Below are positions 48,799-60,650 of a stretch of 64,000 nt of DNA, piece after piece (the stretch's first letter is position 1; each line of letters begins with the position of its first letter). The DNA is from Paramyrothecium sp. XJ0827 (taxonomy: Eukaryota; Ascomycota; Sordariomycetes; Hypocreales; Stachybotryaceae), in assembly GCA_020881915.1 (NCBI GenBank), contig JAJFPB010000005.1:310001-374000 (forward strand), in the 5' to 3' direction. The notes below the pieces were generated by a model. The model made no database searches, was not told where the DNA came from, and saw only the letters and a list, made by a program, of their open reading frames with translations. A program made the translations under genes and the position numbers.

Positions 48799-49456
48799 AT
48801 GTCAGCCAAGCATAACCCCAATGCAGAAAAGGCCGGCGTGGGTTACTGCCGTGACAGCTTCCCAATTCCCGGGCTAACGAGTATCAACCGCTATATCACC
48901 GGCCATGATGATAAAGGCAAGTCTGTCTTCTTAAGTACGGACTCTGGAGACCATTATCGCCAAATGGGCGACAATCGGGTCATGTGCAATATTTTGTACT
49001 CGACTCAGGAAACGCCTGTAGATTTGAACGGCGATTCGGATATCAAGAAGGCCAAGGAGTCGGAAGTAAGAGCTTCAAATCTCGTCAGACTGTTGGTTGC
49101 TAATCACCTGTCCTCGATAGCCTCCTCTACACTACAAGGACGGATCTGTGGTCAGACTCATTGACTACGGCCCAAACGTCGAGAGCGAGTTCCACAGAGC
49201 TGTCACCATCGACTATGGCATTGTTCTTGATGGCATCTTCAAGCTTACATTGGACTCTGGCGAGGAGCGTATCATGCGACCCGGTGATATCTGCGTTCAG
49301 CGTGCTACTTCCCACAAGTGGCATAACATCACTGGCAATGGTACGATGCCTGGTCGTATGTTGTACGTTCTACTTGACTGCAAAGACGTGTACGTCAATG
49401 GCCAAAAGATGGAAGGGTTCCTGGGAGAATTAGCCCCATACTACGAGGGACGATAA
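48799..49456 (+). CDS. Single-domain cupin protein
   Basis: Exons 48799-49065 and 49121-49456 give 200 residues with matching phase. The first half (FPIPGLTSINRYITGHDDKG) leads into a double-stranded beta-helix: ESEFHRAVTIDYGIVLDGIFKL, the first cupin motif with His and Asp, then a second motif with MRPGDICVQRATSHKWHNI. The family usually binds a metal through two or three His plus one Glu. Here His in EFHR and in the second motif are visible, while the usual HxH spacing in motif 1 is reduced. Similar small cupins occur in many fungal polyketide clusters, where they may act as cyclases, isomerases or dehydratases. The substrate is unknown. The start has an A at -3 (ACCATG). Confidence 0.88.
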
Positions 49457-50704
49457 GCAACTGGATGTAGATGTAGATAGGCTCTTGGTCCATCTGGATA
49501 GCCATTAGGTGAACGAACTTGTTACAATAATCTTTTTCCATTGCATTATTTGTTCATCAGTCTCAGTCAATGTTTAATATCGGGTTCAATCCAACAGATG
49601 ATATGGTTGCTTCAATTTGTTCTGACGTGTGTCCAACCGGGAGTTCTTGGCTTAATTGAGGATCTGAATGGAACATGCCAGCTGCTGGGAGCTGTACGCG
49701 AATTTAAACGCATGCCTGGAGGATTTATGCATATGCAATGTATCAATGTACTCCAACCTCCTTCCCCAGTGATGCCCAATTTCAAAACAGCCATTGGGAA
49801 CAGGATTTTCGTCAAGAGGCAGTTGGGGATAACTTCCCTGAGCAGCAACCAACGACACGTATGTAGCGCCGAGGATAACAGGGTTCTAATCCTTGCCAAT
49901 CGTTACTGACATCTCAGCAAGCGGTGTTTACCAACAGCACACATGTGCAATGTTGGATCCGCATGTGCAGGAGCCTCGACAAGTGCAGATACTGTTGGTC
50001 ACAGAATGAAACCCAGCCTCTACTACTTCCATACGTCCGCTATGATTGGCCTTCCTTGCATGGATGCAGGAGTCTGCTAATTCCATGTGCTTATCGTACC
50101 AATCAACATTCAGCCGGATCCGTGCTGCTTTGGGGTGCCTGGAAAAGGGTGGGTCGATCAAGTGAAACAGTTGAGTTGGTTCTGCTCTTCATGTGGTACC
50201 ATGCCTGTCGAAGGATTTGCGTACCTGGCTGTGGCCAGATGGTGGTTCTGGCTCCGACAACAAAGTGGCTGAAGTGAGGCAAACATATCACCAACCTGCA
50301 GGATCAAATGCACGTTCTCCAGACTGCATATGCGCATATCCTTGCCATTCTAGGTACTTTGCATGTGCGTCTTCTAACCCACCAATCCCGGATGCATGTC
50401 TCCCCGTCCGCAGACCAATCTACAGACGAATGCGGAGTACATGACCTGCTTTGCGCGCTTAGCGGGTTAAAAATTGTATCAAGGGTTCTATGGGGTATTC
50501 AAAGATTGATGGCCATGAAATGCAAGATCCTTAAGGTAGGTAGGGACATCAAATTATCGTAAATGGATGACACAATGCTCAGATACATTCAGTATCCCTT
50601 GCAAGTACAATTCACGGCCTCGTGTCTAAGCTTCCAAGCGACATTGCTACCTGTCCCACATTGCCCAGTCAATACTTCATCGTCGAATCACAATCAACAT
50701 TCCA
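49457..50704. other. Intergenic region with unassigned minus-strand frames
   Basis: No family is recognised. Minus-strand frames at 49652-49858 (containing LPLDENPVPNGCFEIG) and 49928-50161 (a Cys-rich end) read somewhat protein-like and could be remnants of one small gene. This is not strong enough to call. Confidence 0.4.
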
Positions 50705-51974
50705 ATGCCGAAACAAAGACAGAAGTTTGCTCTCATCACTGGGTCAGCACCCTCACCTAGCCTTTCCAAATGATGTGACTGAAATACAGTTTTAGGTGCG
50801 GACAAGGTGGCATAGGGGAGGCCTTGATCCATGAGTACATCAAGAAGGGCATTCATGCCATCGCTACCATTCTGCCCAGTGAAGATCCCCAGCACTTCGA
50901 TGGCATCGCTGGTATGACTTTGTTCCGACTGGATATTACTCAGGAATATTCTGTCAAGCAGCTTCTGGAGAATATCGAGAAACTGACAAACGGATACCTG
51001 GATGTTCTTGTCAATAACGCGTATGTTGTCTTTATCACGATCGGTAAACTACAGTCGTCCTAAATATCAGATATACGGTAGTGGGATATGTAGGTCTAGT
51101 GCATAAGTCTTTCCGTGAAGCTACTAATTGTGCCAAGGCTACACCATGACTGCAATCGACACAGACATCTCTTTAGTACAGCGCATGTTTGATGTGAATG
51201 TGTTTGGGCCAATGCGCATGGTCCGTAGCTTTCACCCCTTGCTCATCAAGGCCGCCGGCGCCATTACAAATATCGGCTCCATTGGAGGCATATCTCCATA
51301 TGTTTATGGCTGTAAGGGATTTTCACAGTCAATGAGCACCTTTCAACTACTAAAATGCGGAAAGCATCTTACAATGCAACCAAGGCAGCCATTCATCATT
51401 GGAGTAACACCTTGCGAGTCGAAATGGCACCATTTAAGTGAGTGCCCCAAAGAACTCAACAACTGGCTGGACTGCTGATTACAATTGACCTTGAAAGTGT
51501 TCGCGTGATAGTTGTGGGTTTACATCCCCTATTATGGATGATCTCCCTGCTTAGGTATTCATGGTAGCTGATACTTCGCAGATTATCTCAGGGGAAATTG
51601 GGACGAACATACTTCGACATGATAGAAACCGAGAGTTGCCTCAAGGTAAGTGACGTGTGCTTGATCCAAAGTTTAGCCCATGATATGTGGTTGAACGAAA
51701 GGGATAGGATCATATTTTGCGCCACTAGCCGAGGAATTTAAACGTCACGTACAGAGAACACCTAGTAAGATTCACTACAGAATCTCACTACTGGACAGGT
51801 TGGCATTAACATGCTTTAGATACGACTGACAGGTATGAGTATGCAAGCCAAGTTGTGAAGCAAAGCCTGAGTTCGAGGCCCCCTGCTTGGTTTTGGTATG
51901 GCAAATTATCAACAATCACGTGGTTCATCAATGCCTTTCTTTTTCGTACTATATGGGCGAGTTTTAAATATTGA
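50705..51974 (+). CDS. Short-chain dehydrogenase/reductase, Ayr1-like
   Basis: NAD(P)H-dependent oxidoreductase of the classical SDR fold. ATG 50705 opens MPKQRQKFALITG. After a short intron comes CGQGGIGEAL, completing the nucleotide-binding TGxxxGIG motif. LDVLVNNA follows, then NIGSIGG (catalytic Ser region) and SYNATKAA, the YxxxK catalytic pair. The tail includes GEIGTNILRHDRNRELP, YFAPLAEEFKRHVQ and a hydrophobic C-terminus (WYGKLSTITWFINAFLF), as in 1-acyl-dihydroxyacetone-phosphate reductase-like SDRs. At least six introns are needed. The splice after VNNA near 51020-51140 does not resolve cleanly: the obvious donor and acceptor differ by one nucleotide of phase. A mini-exon, a non-consensus splice or a lesion is therefore possible. 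It lies in tandem with a second SDR. Confidence 0.78.
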
Positions 51975-52622
51975 TTCTTGATTTAAGGGCAAGCCAAAGG
52001 CTAATGTCTTACAGGATCGACTGTTTTGGTTCACATTTCGATTTCAAAAGCTCAAAGACGCAACCACCAGGAAAATGTAGAGGTGGAACATGCATGGAAG
52101 ATGTTTTGGCGAACAAGATAGCTGCATGAAAGACTCCTTTTCAAACAAGTAGTGAATCAAGCACCGCGAGGGGAAATTTCTTGGCAGGTTTTGTGTGGAA
52201 CAGGACTTGGATATTAACAGTAGCCAGGGTGGAATAGAGCTCGCGTTGGCGATGTCCTCATGCAGTTGAAACAACCCAGGTGACAATGACGACCCGGGTG
52301 CGATTTCAAGCGGTCCATTGGCTGTATTAGTAAAACATCGAGTCTTTCAAGCTCCCAAATGTAGCAGATGACCCGAGGTCCTTAGTCTTGGTCCGGCATG
52401 AACGTCACGCCCCAGACTACCCCGGCCCGATGAAAGACATTGTCCTCCTTGGCGCTTTCTCTTACATTTTATGGATCCGAAGCTGCAGTCAGTCTCCTTG
52501 GCAGGGTTCGTCCTTGGAAACAGATATAAGGGGGGTTACTTCTGTGCATGGAATCAGCGACACAGACACACGGACAGCAACGCAGCGTACAGCACGACCA
52601 CAACGACGGACTGAAATTGATC
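51975..52622. other. Intergenic region between the two SDR genes
   Basis: About 650 bp with no coding signal; it serves as the promoter of the second SDR gene. Confidence 0.5.
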
Positions 52623-53677
52623 ATGAATATCCACGGCTACGCCTTGGTATTCGGAGGGGGTGAGTATTTGACTCAAGAGACCCAGTCACACGCCATGCTC
52701 TTGCTGATGGCTGCCAGGAAGTGGTATTGGGAGAGGCTGTGCCCTTGCTTTGGCCAAGGAGGGAGCAGCTGGCATCGTGGTGGCCGATATCGACCTCGGT
52801 GCTGCCGAGGCTACCAGCCAGGCATGCAGAGACCTCGCCACGAGCCTTGAGTTCATTGCAGTTTGTGCCCAGGTAGATGTGTCTTCCTTGCCTGAAGTCG
52901 AAACGACAGTGCAGGAAGCGGTCCGAGCTCTTGGCGGTCGTGTTGACTATTGCATCAACTGCGCCGGTGTGAGTATAATAATTTCTCGATGCAGGTCTCC
53001 TGCAACATCACTCCATTACTTTTCGAGGTGTACATCAGGTGGGTCATAAGCAAAAGCGGTGTTGGTGCTGACAATTCGTGCAATTAGATTGGTGCAAGTC
53101 AGGAACAGTCCATCGGGGAGGTACACCCAGACGAGTTCGCCCGCTTCATGCAAGTCAATGTGACGGGCACTTTCAATGTCACCCGCGTCGTCTCCGAACT
53201 AATGAGAAAACAAGAAGCCCGGCTCGTGGGCGACACGCCAGAGCGGGGCGTGGCTCGAGGCTGTATCGTACTAATGGGGTCCGCCACGTCGTATGTGACC
53301 ATCCCAGGCACAGCCGCTTATACAACCTCCAAGCATGCAGTCGTGGGACTTTGCAAAAGTGCCGGTACGTCTTTATTCGTGTAAACGCCTACTAAAAGCA
53401 TCTCGGACTGACCAACAAAGCAATCGACAACATTGGGTATGGCATTCGCGTAAATTGTCTCTGTCCGACATGGGTCGACACTCCTATGGTCCGCCAGGCA
53501 GTGGCAGGGAGACCGGAGATCGAGACGATGATGCAGAGTTTCCTGCCAATGAAACGACTGGCAACAGTTGACGAGGTAACGGATGCAGCGATCTTCATGT
53601 GTAGTTCTCGGTCAAGCTATATAACTGGTTGTGCTTTGGTTATTGATGGTGGTGCTACTATCACGAGGATATTCTGA
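52623..53677 (+). CDS. Short-chain dehydrogenase/reductase (classical SDR)
   Basis: Four exons (52623-52659, 52718-52968, 53088-53364, 53421-53677) give 273 residues with every phase matching. The Rossmann start is MNIHGYALVFGGG, completed across the first intron to GGGSGIGRG. The acidic residue of VVADIDLG suggests NAD(H) preference. INCAG stands for the NNAG motif, IVLMGSATS holds the catalytic Ser, and AAYTTSKHA is the YxxxK motif. The C-terminal RVNCLCPTWVDTPM and ITGCALVIDGGA are typical. The protein appears intact and cytosolic. Sitting between another SDR and a P450, it probably oxidises or reduces a hydroxyl or keto group of the cluster product (inference). Confidence 0.92.
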
Positions 53678-55289
53678 TTTCAAGGGATCTCCAAGATACA
53701 TGGTATTCAGAGGTAGCCTTAAAATTTTGTAGCCCCCAGAACTAACTAGCCGTCATCTCCTTCTTTGAGACGATCGCAGTCAGCTGTGCAACCCTTTCCT
53801 GTCGGCGGTCCGGCTGGTATTGATAAGAGATTTCGTGCCCTGCGTTAGCCTCTACAACGATCTACTTTGTCTTGGCAATGTGTGATACATTCATTACGTA
53901 GCAAAAGTCCTACAGCGGCGCAAGAAGTCGACGTTGGAATTTGCGCTGGTGACGGATCCGCTACGTGGCCATCACAAGCATGGGTCTCGGCGTCAAAGGA
54001 CTTCCTGACGTTGAATTGTATAATTGGATGTTGAGCTGGTTCTTGGACGATCTGGCTGCCTCATTGGTACACCTACATGATTTGCTGGGTACTCTTCTTC
54101 GTTCAAGGGTGGGGTGTGTGATTACATCACTGTAGACAACGTACATGGTCGCAGAAATGCAGGACTACAACTTCGGTCAGGACCCCATGTCTGCGCCCAC
54201 CTCGACCGGTGGGAGACGAGGAGACGGGGGGGAGGCGAGCCGCGGGGGCCATAGAGCCTTGTATCTCCACGACCATGAAGTTTCTCGTGTCTGCTGCTAC
54301 GCGACCCCCCGACTCCGCGTAGACGTTAACCAACAAGCCTTATAGCTACACAAATCACACACAAACTCGGGGACATGACGGATTCCAAGCACGGAGTTAT
54401 TCTAGGCAGCACACTTGTGGAGTCTCATGCAATATGATCGAAGCTATCGACTGATGTGGTTGGTTGCGTTATGCATTCATCAACACGGCAGGATGAAGTG
54501 CATCCATTAAGGGTCAATCAATGGGTATCCGCCATGGAAGTCAAATCTTCCCCTCCAGGGGGCTTGCAGCGGCTTTCTCGGCAGGGCATGGCGATACTCG
54601 AAGACGTTGTCCGGGTGCTACCCCCCTTTTCGACAAAGCGATCGGTGCAGCCCAGGCTTTCCGAAATCTGCATATCGCGGCTCATGCTAGGCGCAAATCG
54701 CAAGTAGGCTGTTGTTACCAGAATCCCGGGCAACGCTTTCGCGCAATTGACGCCACTTTCCCCCCGCTGTGACTCCACATCACGCCCAGCATGTTGCTGC
54801 ATTGCGCACATTAGCTATCTTCTGCAGTGCACGCTATTGGAGGAACCCCTGGACCTCAAACCTCAAAGGCAGGCAATGTGTTGTTGGTTCAGGAATACCC
54901 ACAGGTCTCGTATATTATTCACCCCCGGGGTCACACTGGTTGTGGACTAATGTACTTGGTCAAACACGCATGGAATCGATTGAACATAATCCCATACGAC
55001 GCAACTGCATGAAACCGAACGCCTCTCTTTCTTGGCATTGTAACTCTGCTGTGGCATTCACGTACCAGCGAGCAGCAGCCACAACTTTATGTTGGTTGAG
55101 AAAACGGGACAAATGCGTGTTGGTGCGGACTCCCAAAATCTCTGAGGCAGGGCTCCTCATCCACAGATTTTGGGATACTCCGCCATCCCCCGCCACAGGG
55201 TTAGGAGTGGCAATCCAAAGCTCTCGACACAGTCATTCCCAGTAACTTTTGGCCACATCGCGTCCTGCCGGTAACATATGCTACCAAGC
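53678..55289. other. Intergenic region
   Basis: About 1.6 kb with only short frames in all phases and no domain. It holds the promoter of the P450 gene. Confidence 0.45.
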
Positions 55290-57035
55290 ATGTTGCATAT
55301 ATCTTTTGAGAGCCTTCAGGTAGCAATCAAGTATTGCGCACTGTTACTAGCTTCATACGTATGTGATGTCCTTAGGGCGACCGATGAAGAACTAACATGG
55401 TGCTTTGCTTAGGTTGTGACGCTCTGGGGATATCGAATATTACTTCATCCTCTAATCAAATATCCCGGACCTCTGCTTGCTAAGTTCACGGATGCCTACG
55501 CCGGCTACTTCGCAGTGTCGCAAACGCTACCCTACGCGACATGGCAGAACCATGTGAAGCACGGTGAGTGGACACGTTCGCAAATCCAGGTCAATCACAG
55601 CCCTTGACATTGACTCCTCACCATAGGCCCAGTACTTAGGCATGGCCCGAACAGGTTGATATTCAATTCGGCCTCTGCCTTACAAGGTACGTATTCTTTG
55701 GGAAGCAAGGTTGGGGTGAATTTCAGTCTAATTGTTGCAGATATCTACCAGAACGAGAACGCAAGAAAGTCGTTCGTCTACGAGTTGACCATCAAGGCAA
55801 CAGGGACGGTCAACATCTTCAATGCTATGGACGATGACCTGCATCGACGAAAACGACGCTTAGTCGGCTACGCTATCACGGAACGAGCGATGCGATCATT
55901 CGAACTCACTATGCTTGAGCAGGTCGAGATTTTACTCCGACGAATCTCGGCTTCTCAGCAAGAACCATTAGATATGACAAGAATGCTGCGGGAGCTAACA
56001 ATGGATGTTGTTTCGCTCCTTGCGTTTGGATACCCTCTGAATACACAAGTTGACGAAAAGGACAGATGGCTTAGTGGTGCACTCGTCGGAGGCAACGCAG
56101 CTTTAAACGTCATGATGAACTTCCCCTTCCTTCACTATGCGGGCATGGACTGGGTTATACCTATACTAGCAGCCAAAGGACGGCGCAAATATGAAGCCCT
56201 GATGCACCGCATGGTTCAGTCGCGTTTGTCTCAAGTAAGAGACAGACAGCCAGACCTGTTCTCCTCTTTGACGGATACAGCCAACTTGAAGGGGGAGGCT
56301 CCCATGGAGCCAGAAGAGGTCTGGCAGGAGGCATCCTTCTTCATCTCAGCTGGAGCCGATACGACGTCGGCGGCAATGTGTGCAACGCTGTTCTACCTGT
56401 CTCGCCATCATGAAGTGTATCAAAAATTGGCAAAGGAGGTTCGGTCGACGTTTAAAAGTGCAGCCGATATCGTTGGTGGGCCCAAATTAACCAGCTGTCA
56501 TTACTTGCGGGCTTGCATTGATGAAGCCATGCGGATGTCTCCGCCGGTGGGAGGAACGCTTTGGCGCCAACCGACCACAACCAGACCAAACCCGCTCGTG
56601 ATCGACGGCCATGTCGTACCAGCCGGCACACAAATAGGTGTGAACATCTTTTCATTGCATCACAACGAAGAATATTTCCCGGAGCCATTTTCCTACAAGC
56701 CGGAGAGGTGGCTCCCTTCAGTCTCTTCGGACGCCGGTCGAAAGCAGATGGACTTGGCATTCATACCATTTTCAACTGGTCCTCGAGCCTGCGCTGGGAA
56801 ATCCATGGCTTACTTGGAGGTCAGCCTCGTGATTGCCAAGATCTTCTGGTTCTTCGACTTCGAGAAAGCCTCAGGACGCTTGGGAAACGTTGGTGTCGCA
56901 AGGAAAGAGTTTCCCAACTCTGGGTTGGTAATCGAGGATTATGCCATGTACGATGTATTTTCTTCAAGCCACCAAGGGCCATACTTGGTGTTTAGATCCC
57001 GGCCTGGCGCAATCCATGAGTTTCATGCCATTTAG
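55290..57035 (+). CDS. Cytochrome P450 monooxygenase
   Basis: Heme-thiolate monooxygenase, probably anchored in the ER. Exons 55290-55358, 55413-55563, 55627-55686 and 55741-57035 give 524 residues with matching phases. The N-terminal anchor (VAIKYCALLLASYVVTLWGY) is split by the first intron, followed by HPLIKYPGPLLAKFTDAY. Motifs: I-helix AGADTTS, the ExxR motif in CIDEAMR, the PERW region (FSYKPERWLP), and the heme loop FSTGPRACAGKSMAYLE with its Cys ligand. The gene looks complete. The start was chosen because it supplies the membrane anchor that the longer open frame lacks. The substrate is unknown; position between an SDR and the peroxidase suggests hydroxylation or further oxidation of the polyketide. 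Confidence 0.95.
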
Positions 57036-57997
57036 TGAACATCGAGATATTTATGCCTAAGAGCTTAACTGGAAAATATCAACGTGTATGAGACACAAAT
57101 GGTAAAGGCTGTTTTATACTTACATCCCTCGCCTAGGGAAGTCATGCTAGAGCCATATCAGTCTGCATTTCTCTTCAAGAAGCTTGATATATCCCGTGGC
57201 AGAACTGCGTACAATTTGAGTACCACGGGCTCCTCATGCAATCTGCATTCTGCCCATAGCTCGAGAGCATTCATACCCATTGACTCCAGCCAGCGTATTG
57301 TGTCTTACCCAAATAGCCGCCAGACTTGAGAAGAAGGTATCACAGTTCAAAAGTGTACGCTATAGTCAAGAGCCAGCGAGGACCATTAACTACACTACAC
57401 CGCTGTCATCAGTGCACTTATCATCATTTCGTTCTTCATCATGGGAACTCGTACTAAGTGGTAGGGACATACTGTAGTTGCATACACTCAATCTTTCATG
57501 ATGGTCATTTCCTGTTAATTTGTAGGGAAAGCTTACTATTGAATCATTGCTTAACGGACGTAGCTCAGTCATCTGCGCTAAAGCTGTGCACCATGTGGAG
57601 ATGCAGCTGCATTAACAATCTTTGGTTCATGGTCCACTAATACGGCTGTCGCCTTCCTAATATAATCCAAATTGCAGCGGGTTTCCCATCGAATACGAAC
57701 ATATCCTGGTCCCCGCTGGAAACTGCCTCGGCACAAGGCCGACTAGCCTATTCCACTGTGATGCAATACGAGGCTAGAAATGCACTCGCCTCACAAGTCT
57801 AAACAACTACCCAATCAACAGGAAGACATTGAAAACAAATCTCAATGCCGTGCCCCACGGAGTTGACTCCCGACCCAGGGTCCCATGCAGTCCACGGTCA
57901 AGGATCATAGCGAGGTTAAAAAGCAGCCATTGCCAGCCAGGACTACGAGTCTGCTTCCCTGCTCTCTGGACCAGCTCTCTAAACCAGCCCGATTCTC
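57036..57997. other. Intergenic region
   Basis: About 960 bp holding the P450 3' flank and peroxidase promoter. The short frames have no recognisable content. Confidence 0.45.
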
Positions 57998-59661
57998 ATG
58001 ATGAAGGGCACCGTTATTACCGCCGCTCTTTCTCTCTCGCCCTTGGCGAATGCAAAACTCGTCTGGCCGTCAGAATGGGATGAGCTTGAAGACCTCTACA
58101 GCATGGTAGGCGGGTACAGGAAGCGAGGGTTCATTGATGGTGAGCTCCCATCCCTGAGTCGCTGAATCACATATAGCAGCTGAAACAGAAACTAGCGGTG
58201 AACCCTTGTGGCTTTGGTACTTTTGTGAAGGGCCGTCAGAACTCGGCCGAATGGATTCGCACTGCTTTTCACGACATGGCGACACATGACGCCCAGGCCG
58301 GCACAGGAGGTCTTGATGCCTCCATTTTCTTCGAACTGGACCGACCTGAAAACCTCGGCAGCGCTTTCAATAATACTTTCGGATTCTTCAGCGGTTTCCA
58401 CAATGCGCGCGTGACTGCTTCAGACCTAATTGCTCTGGGCGTCATTACTGCTACTGGAGCGTGTGGCGGGCCTTCAATACCATTGCGCGGTGGTCGGAAG
58501 GATGCTAACCAGGCAGGCCCGGCAGGAGTACCGGAGCCGCAGACGGATCTAGACACAACATTGGCGACTTTCGAAAAGGCAGGGTTCAATCAAGAAGATA
58601 TGATCGCGATGGTCGCTTGTGGACACGCGCTCGGTGGTGTTCACAGTGTCGACTTTCCTGAAATCGTTGAAATCCCCGCCGATCCAGAGAACGACACTTC
58701 AGTGCCATTTCAAAGGGACAACTCCCGTTTCCATAGTGGCATCGTTACTGAGTTTCTGGCAAACTCGACCAAAAACCCTCTAGTGGTCGCCTCCAACGAC
58801 ACTCTGAACTCGGACAAGCGCATCTTCGAATCAGACGGTCGCAAGTCTATGAACGAGCTGGCCACAGGAGACAATTTCCAAACCATGTGCGCCGATATTT
58901 TCACGCGAATGATCGATACCGTTCCCAGGGACGTCGAGCTGACCGAAGTTATTGAATCATATGATGTCAAGCCATATATCGATGAGTTATCGTTGAATGC
59001 CGATGGCGACTTGACCTTCAAAGGGACTGTCCGCCTAACGACCACGAATAAAATTAGAGACCCGGAAGACCTCGCTGTCAAATTAACTTATGCCGATCGT
59101 GACGGTAATTGGATGAAGACCACCATCCCTACCCAGCGCGCAACGTTCCGAGGCGGATTCACCTCTGGCCTTCATGGCGAAAATTACATTTCCTTTACAT
59201 GGGACGCAACCATCAAAGGCGATGCTGGCATCAGCAATTTCATGATCCACGAGACAGTGCCGTCGACCAACAAGACGGTCGCGCATGACAACCAAAGCAC
59301 CGGTGGTTATCCAGTGCAAGACATTGTCCTATACCAAGTGCCGCAAAGCTGCGGTGGCAATTTTGTCGACGGAAAGTTTCCAGTTTTGATTACGGCTATG
59401 GTTCGTGAGGAACGCATCTCAGACTCGGTTAGTCTCGACATCATTCACAAGGTGCCTCGTCAAGGTGTTATCGTGCCCGAGTTAAGGAAAGAATCTGTGG
59501 AGTTTGAGGCCACTGGAGAAGTAAACAACGGCTGGGCCGTCTACCGTGCCGAAATTGCAACATTTGATTCAACTACATTTGACATTGTGCTTGGGGGTGA
59601 AGAGCCTATCAATCATTCGTTCTTGCGTACTCCGCCGTCTTCTGACACATGCCAGGTCTGA
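57998..59661 (+). CDS. Secreted heme peroxidase
   Basis: Two exons (57998-58139, 58196-59661) give 535 residues. A signal peptide (MMKGTVITAALSLSPLANA) indicates secretion. The plant/fungal peroxidase fold is shown by the distal motif EWIRTAFHDMATHD (Arg and His of the active site), GGLDASIFFE, the family stretch DLIALGVITATGACGGPSIPLRGGRKDA, and the proximal motif IAMVACGHALGG with the heme-ligand His. About 250 residues follow the peroxidase domain with no recognised domain; many related ascomycete proteins share this extra part. The acceptor AACTAG was chosen because it restores the frame to AVNPCGFG. It could oxidise an extracellular product of the cluster, but it may also be an unrelated neighbour. 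Confidence 0.88.
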
Positions 59662-59940
59662 TGGACTGACTTAAGAGTAGCCAATATATTTTTTCCATGA
59701 CTGCGATCAACAGCATATTCAGGTTTGATTCCTGTGTCTTGTGTAGGCGTGGTGCATCATCGAAATCCATCAAGCCAGAAGAGAGGTGCATTTTGATCCA
59801 TATGAATGTGACCATAGTTCAAGGCCAAATAAGCAAGTCAGTGTCAGTTACCTAGTCTGCTAACTTACTCATCATTCCAGGGTGGCTTGGTGGTTCTGCC
59901 CCAGATTCCCCCTCATCGAGGTCAGTGGTGATTTATTCCC
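59662..59940. other. Short intergenic region
   Basis: 280 bp between the peroxidase stop and the start of the first Zn2Cys6 gene. Nothing is recognised. Confidence 0.5.
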
Positions 59941-60415
59941 ATGTTTACAACACCGGATCCACCCGAAATGTCACCTCGCGCTGCAAACAACAAGAGAGTA
60001 CGGGCAGACCCGGACTTGGTCAGCGGCGGTCTGAGTTCTGTGGCCTGCAAAGGTTGCCGATCCCGGAAGGTCAAGGTACGCACTCATCTCACTCATTACA
60101 ATAGTGGAAGGCAAATGGTAGCTGGACCTCTGACCACTTGCATTCGCCTTGGACAGTGTAGGGGAGAGTTTCCTTCATGTCTCGGCTGCGTTAAAGCTGG
60201 GGTGCCATGCATCATTGCGGACCAGACCGCACCGCGCGAGTACACGAGGGCGTAAGACTGCCCTGAGCGTTCATATTGTTGATGGCAAAAGTACATCAAT
60301 TGACCGCATGACTAGAGAAGTTTACGAGCTACAGCAGAAGCTATCCCGTCTCGAGTCTGCCCTCACCACATCGGAAAGATCTCGACAAGAAGGGGAGGGG
60401 AGCCGTGAGCTCTAG
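59941..60415 (+). pseudogene. Zn2Cys6 transcription factor, truncated by a nonsense codon
   Basis: Exons 59941-60075, 60157-60251 and 60292-60415 give 117 residues. Splicing of the first intron builds a proper binuclear zinc cluster: ACKGCRSRKVKC, then GEFPSCLGCVKAGVPC. A coiled-coil-like helix follows (EVYELQQKLSRLESAL). The frame then meets TAG at 60413-60415 after GSREL. The same frame continues past the stop with regulator-like sequence (RLGDAAVAESPVARF, later RTLEQLFACHFAHL), which ends at a second stop near 60540. Full regulators have 500-700 residues. The codon was probably CAG for Gln. A DNA-binding stub could still be made, but the effector part is lost. Confidence 0.75.
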
Positions 60416-60650
60416 CGACTCGGGGATGCGGCTGTTGCGGAGTCGCCCGTGGCTCGCTTTGTAGGCCAGGAGAATGGTGTTAGCCAAGTCTCGCCTCGCA
60501 CCTTGGAGCAACTCTTTGCTTGCCACTTCGCTCACCTGTAGCCAGCTTCCTGCTGTCGCGACTCGAGGCATTTCACAATGGCTCGAGAGGTCCACCCTTT
60601 CCAAGTAGACCTCCCACACTGTCACAGCCGCAATTACCCTCGATTGTGTA

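Noticed and set aside
49652..50161. Minus-strand frames resembling pieces of one small protein
   Set aside because: No family recognised, no start or consistent splice phases found.
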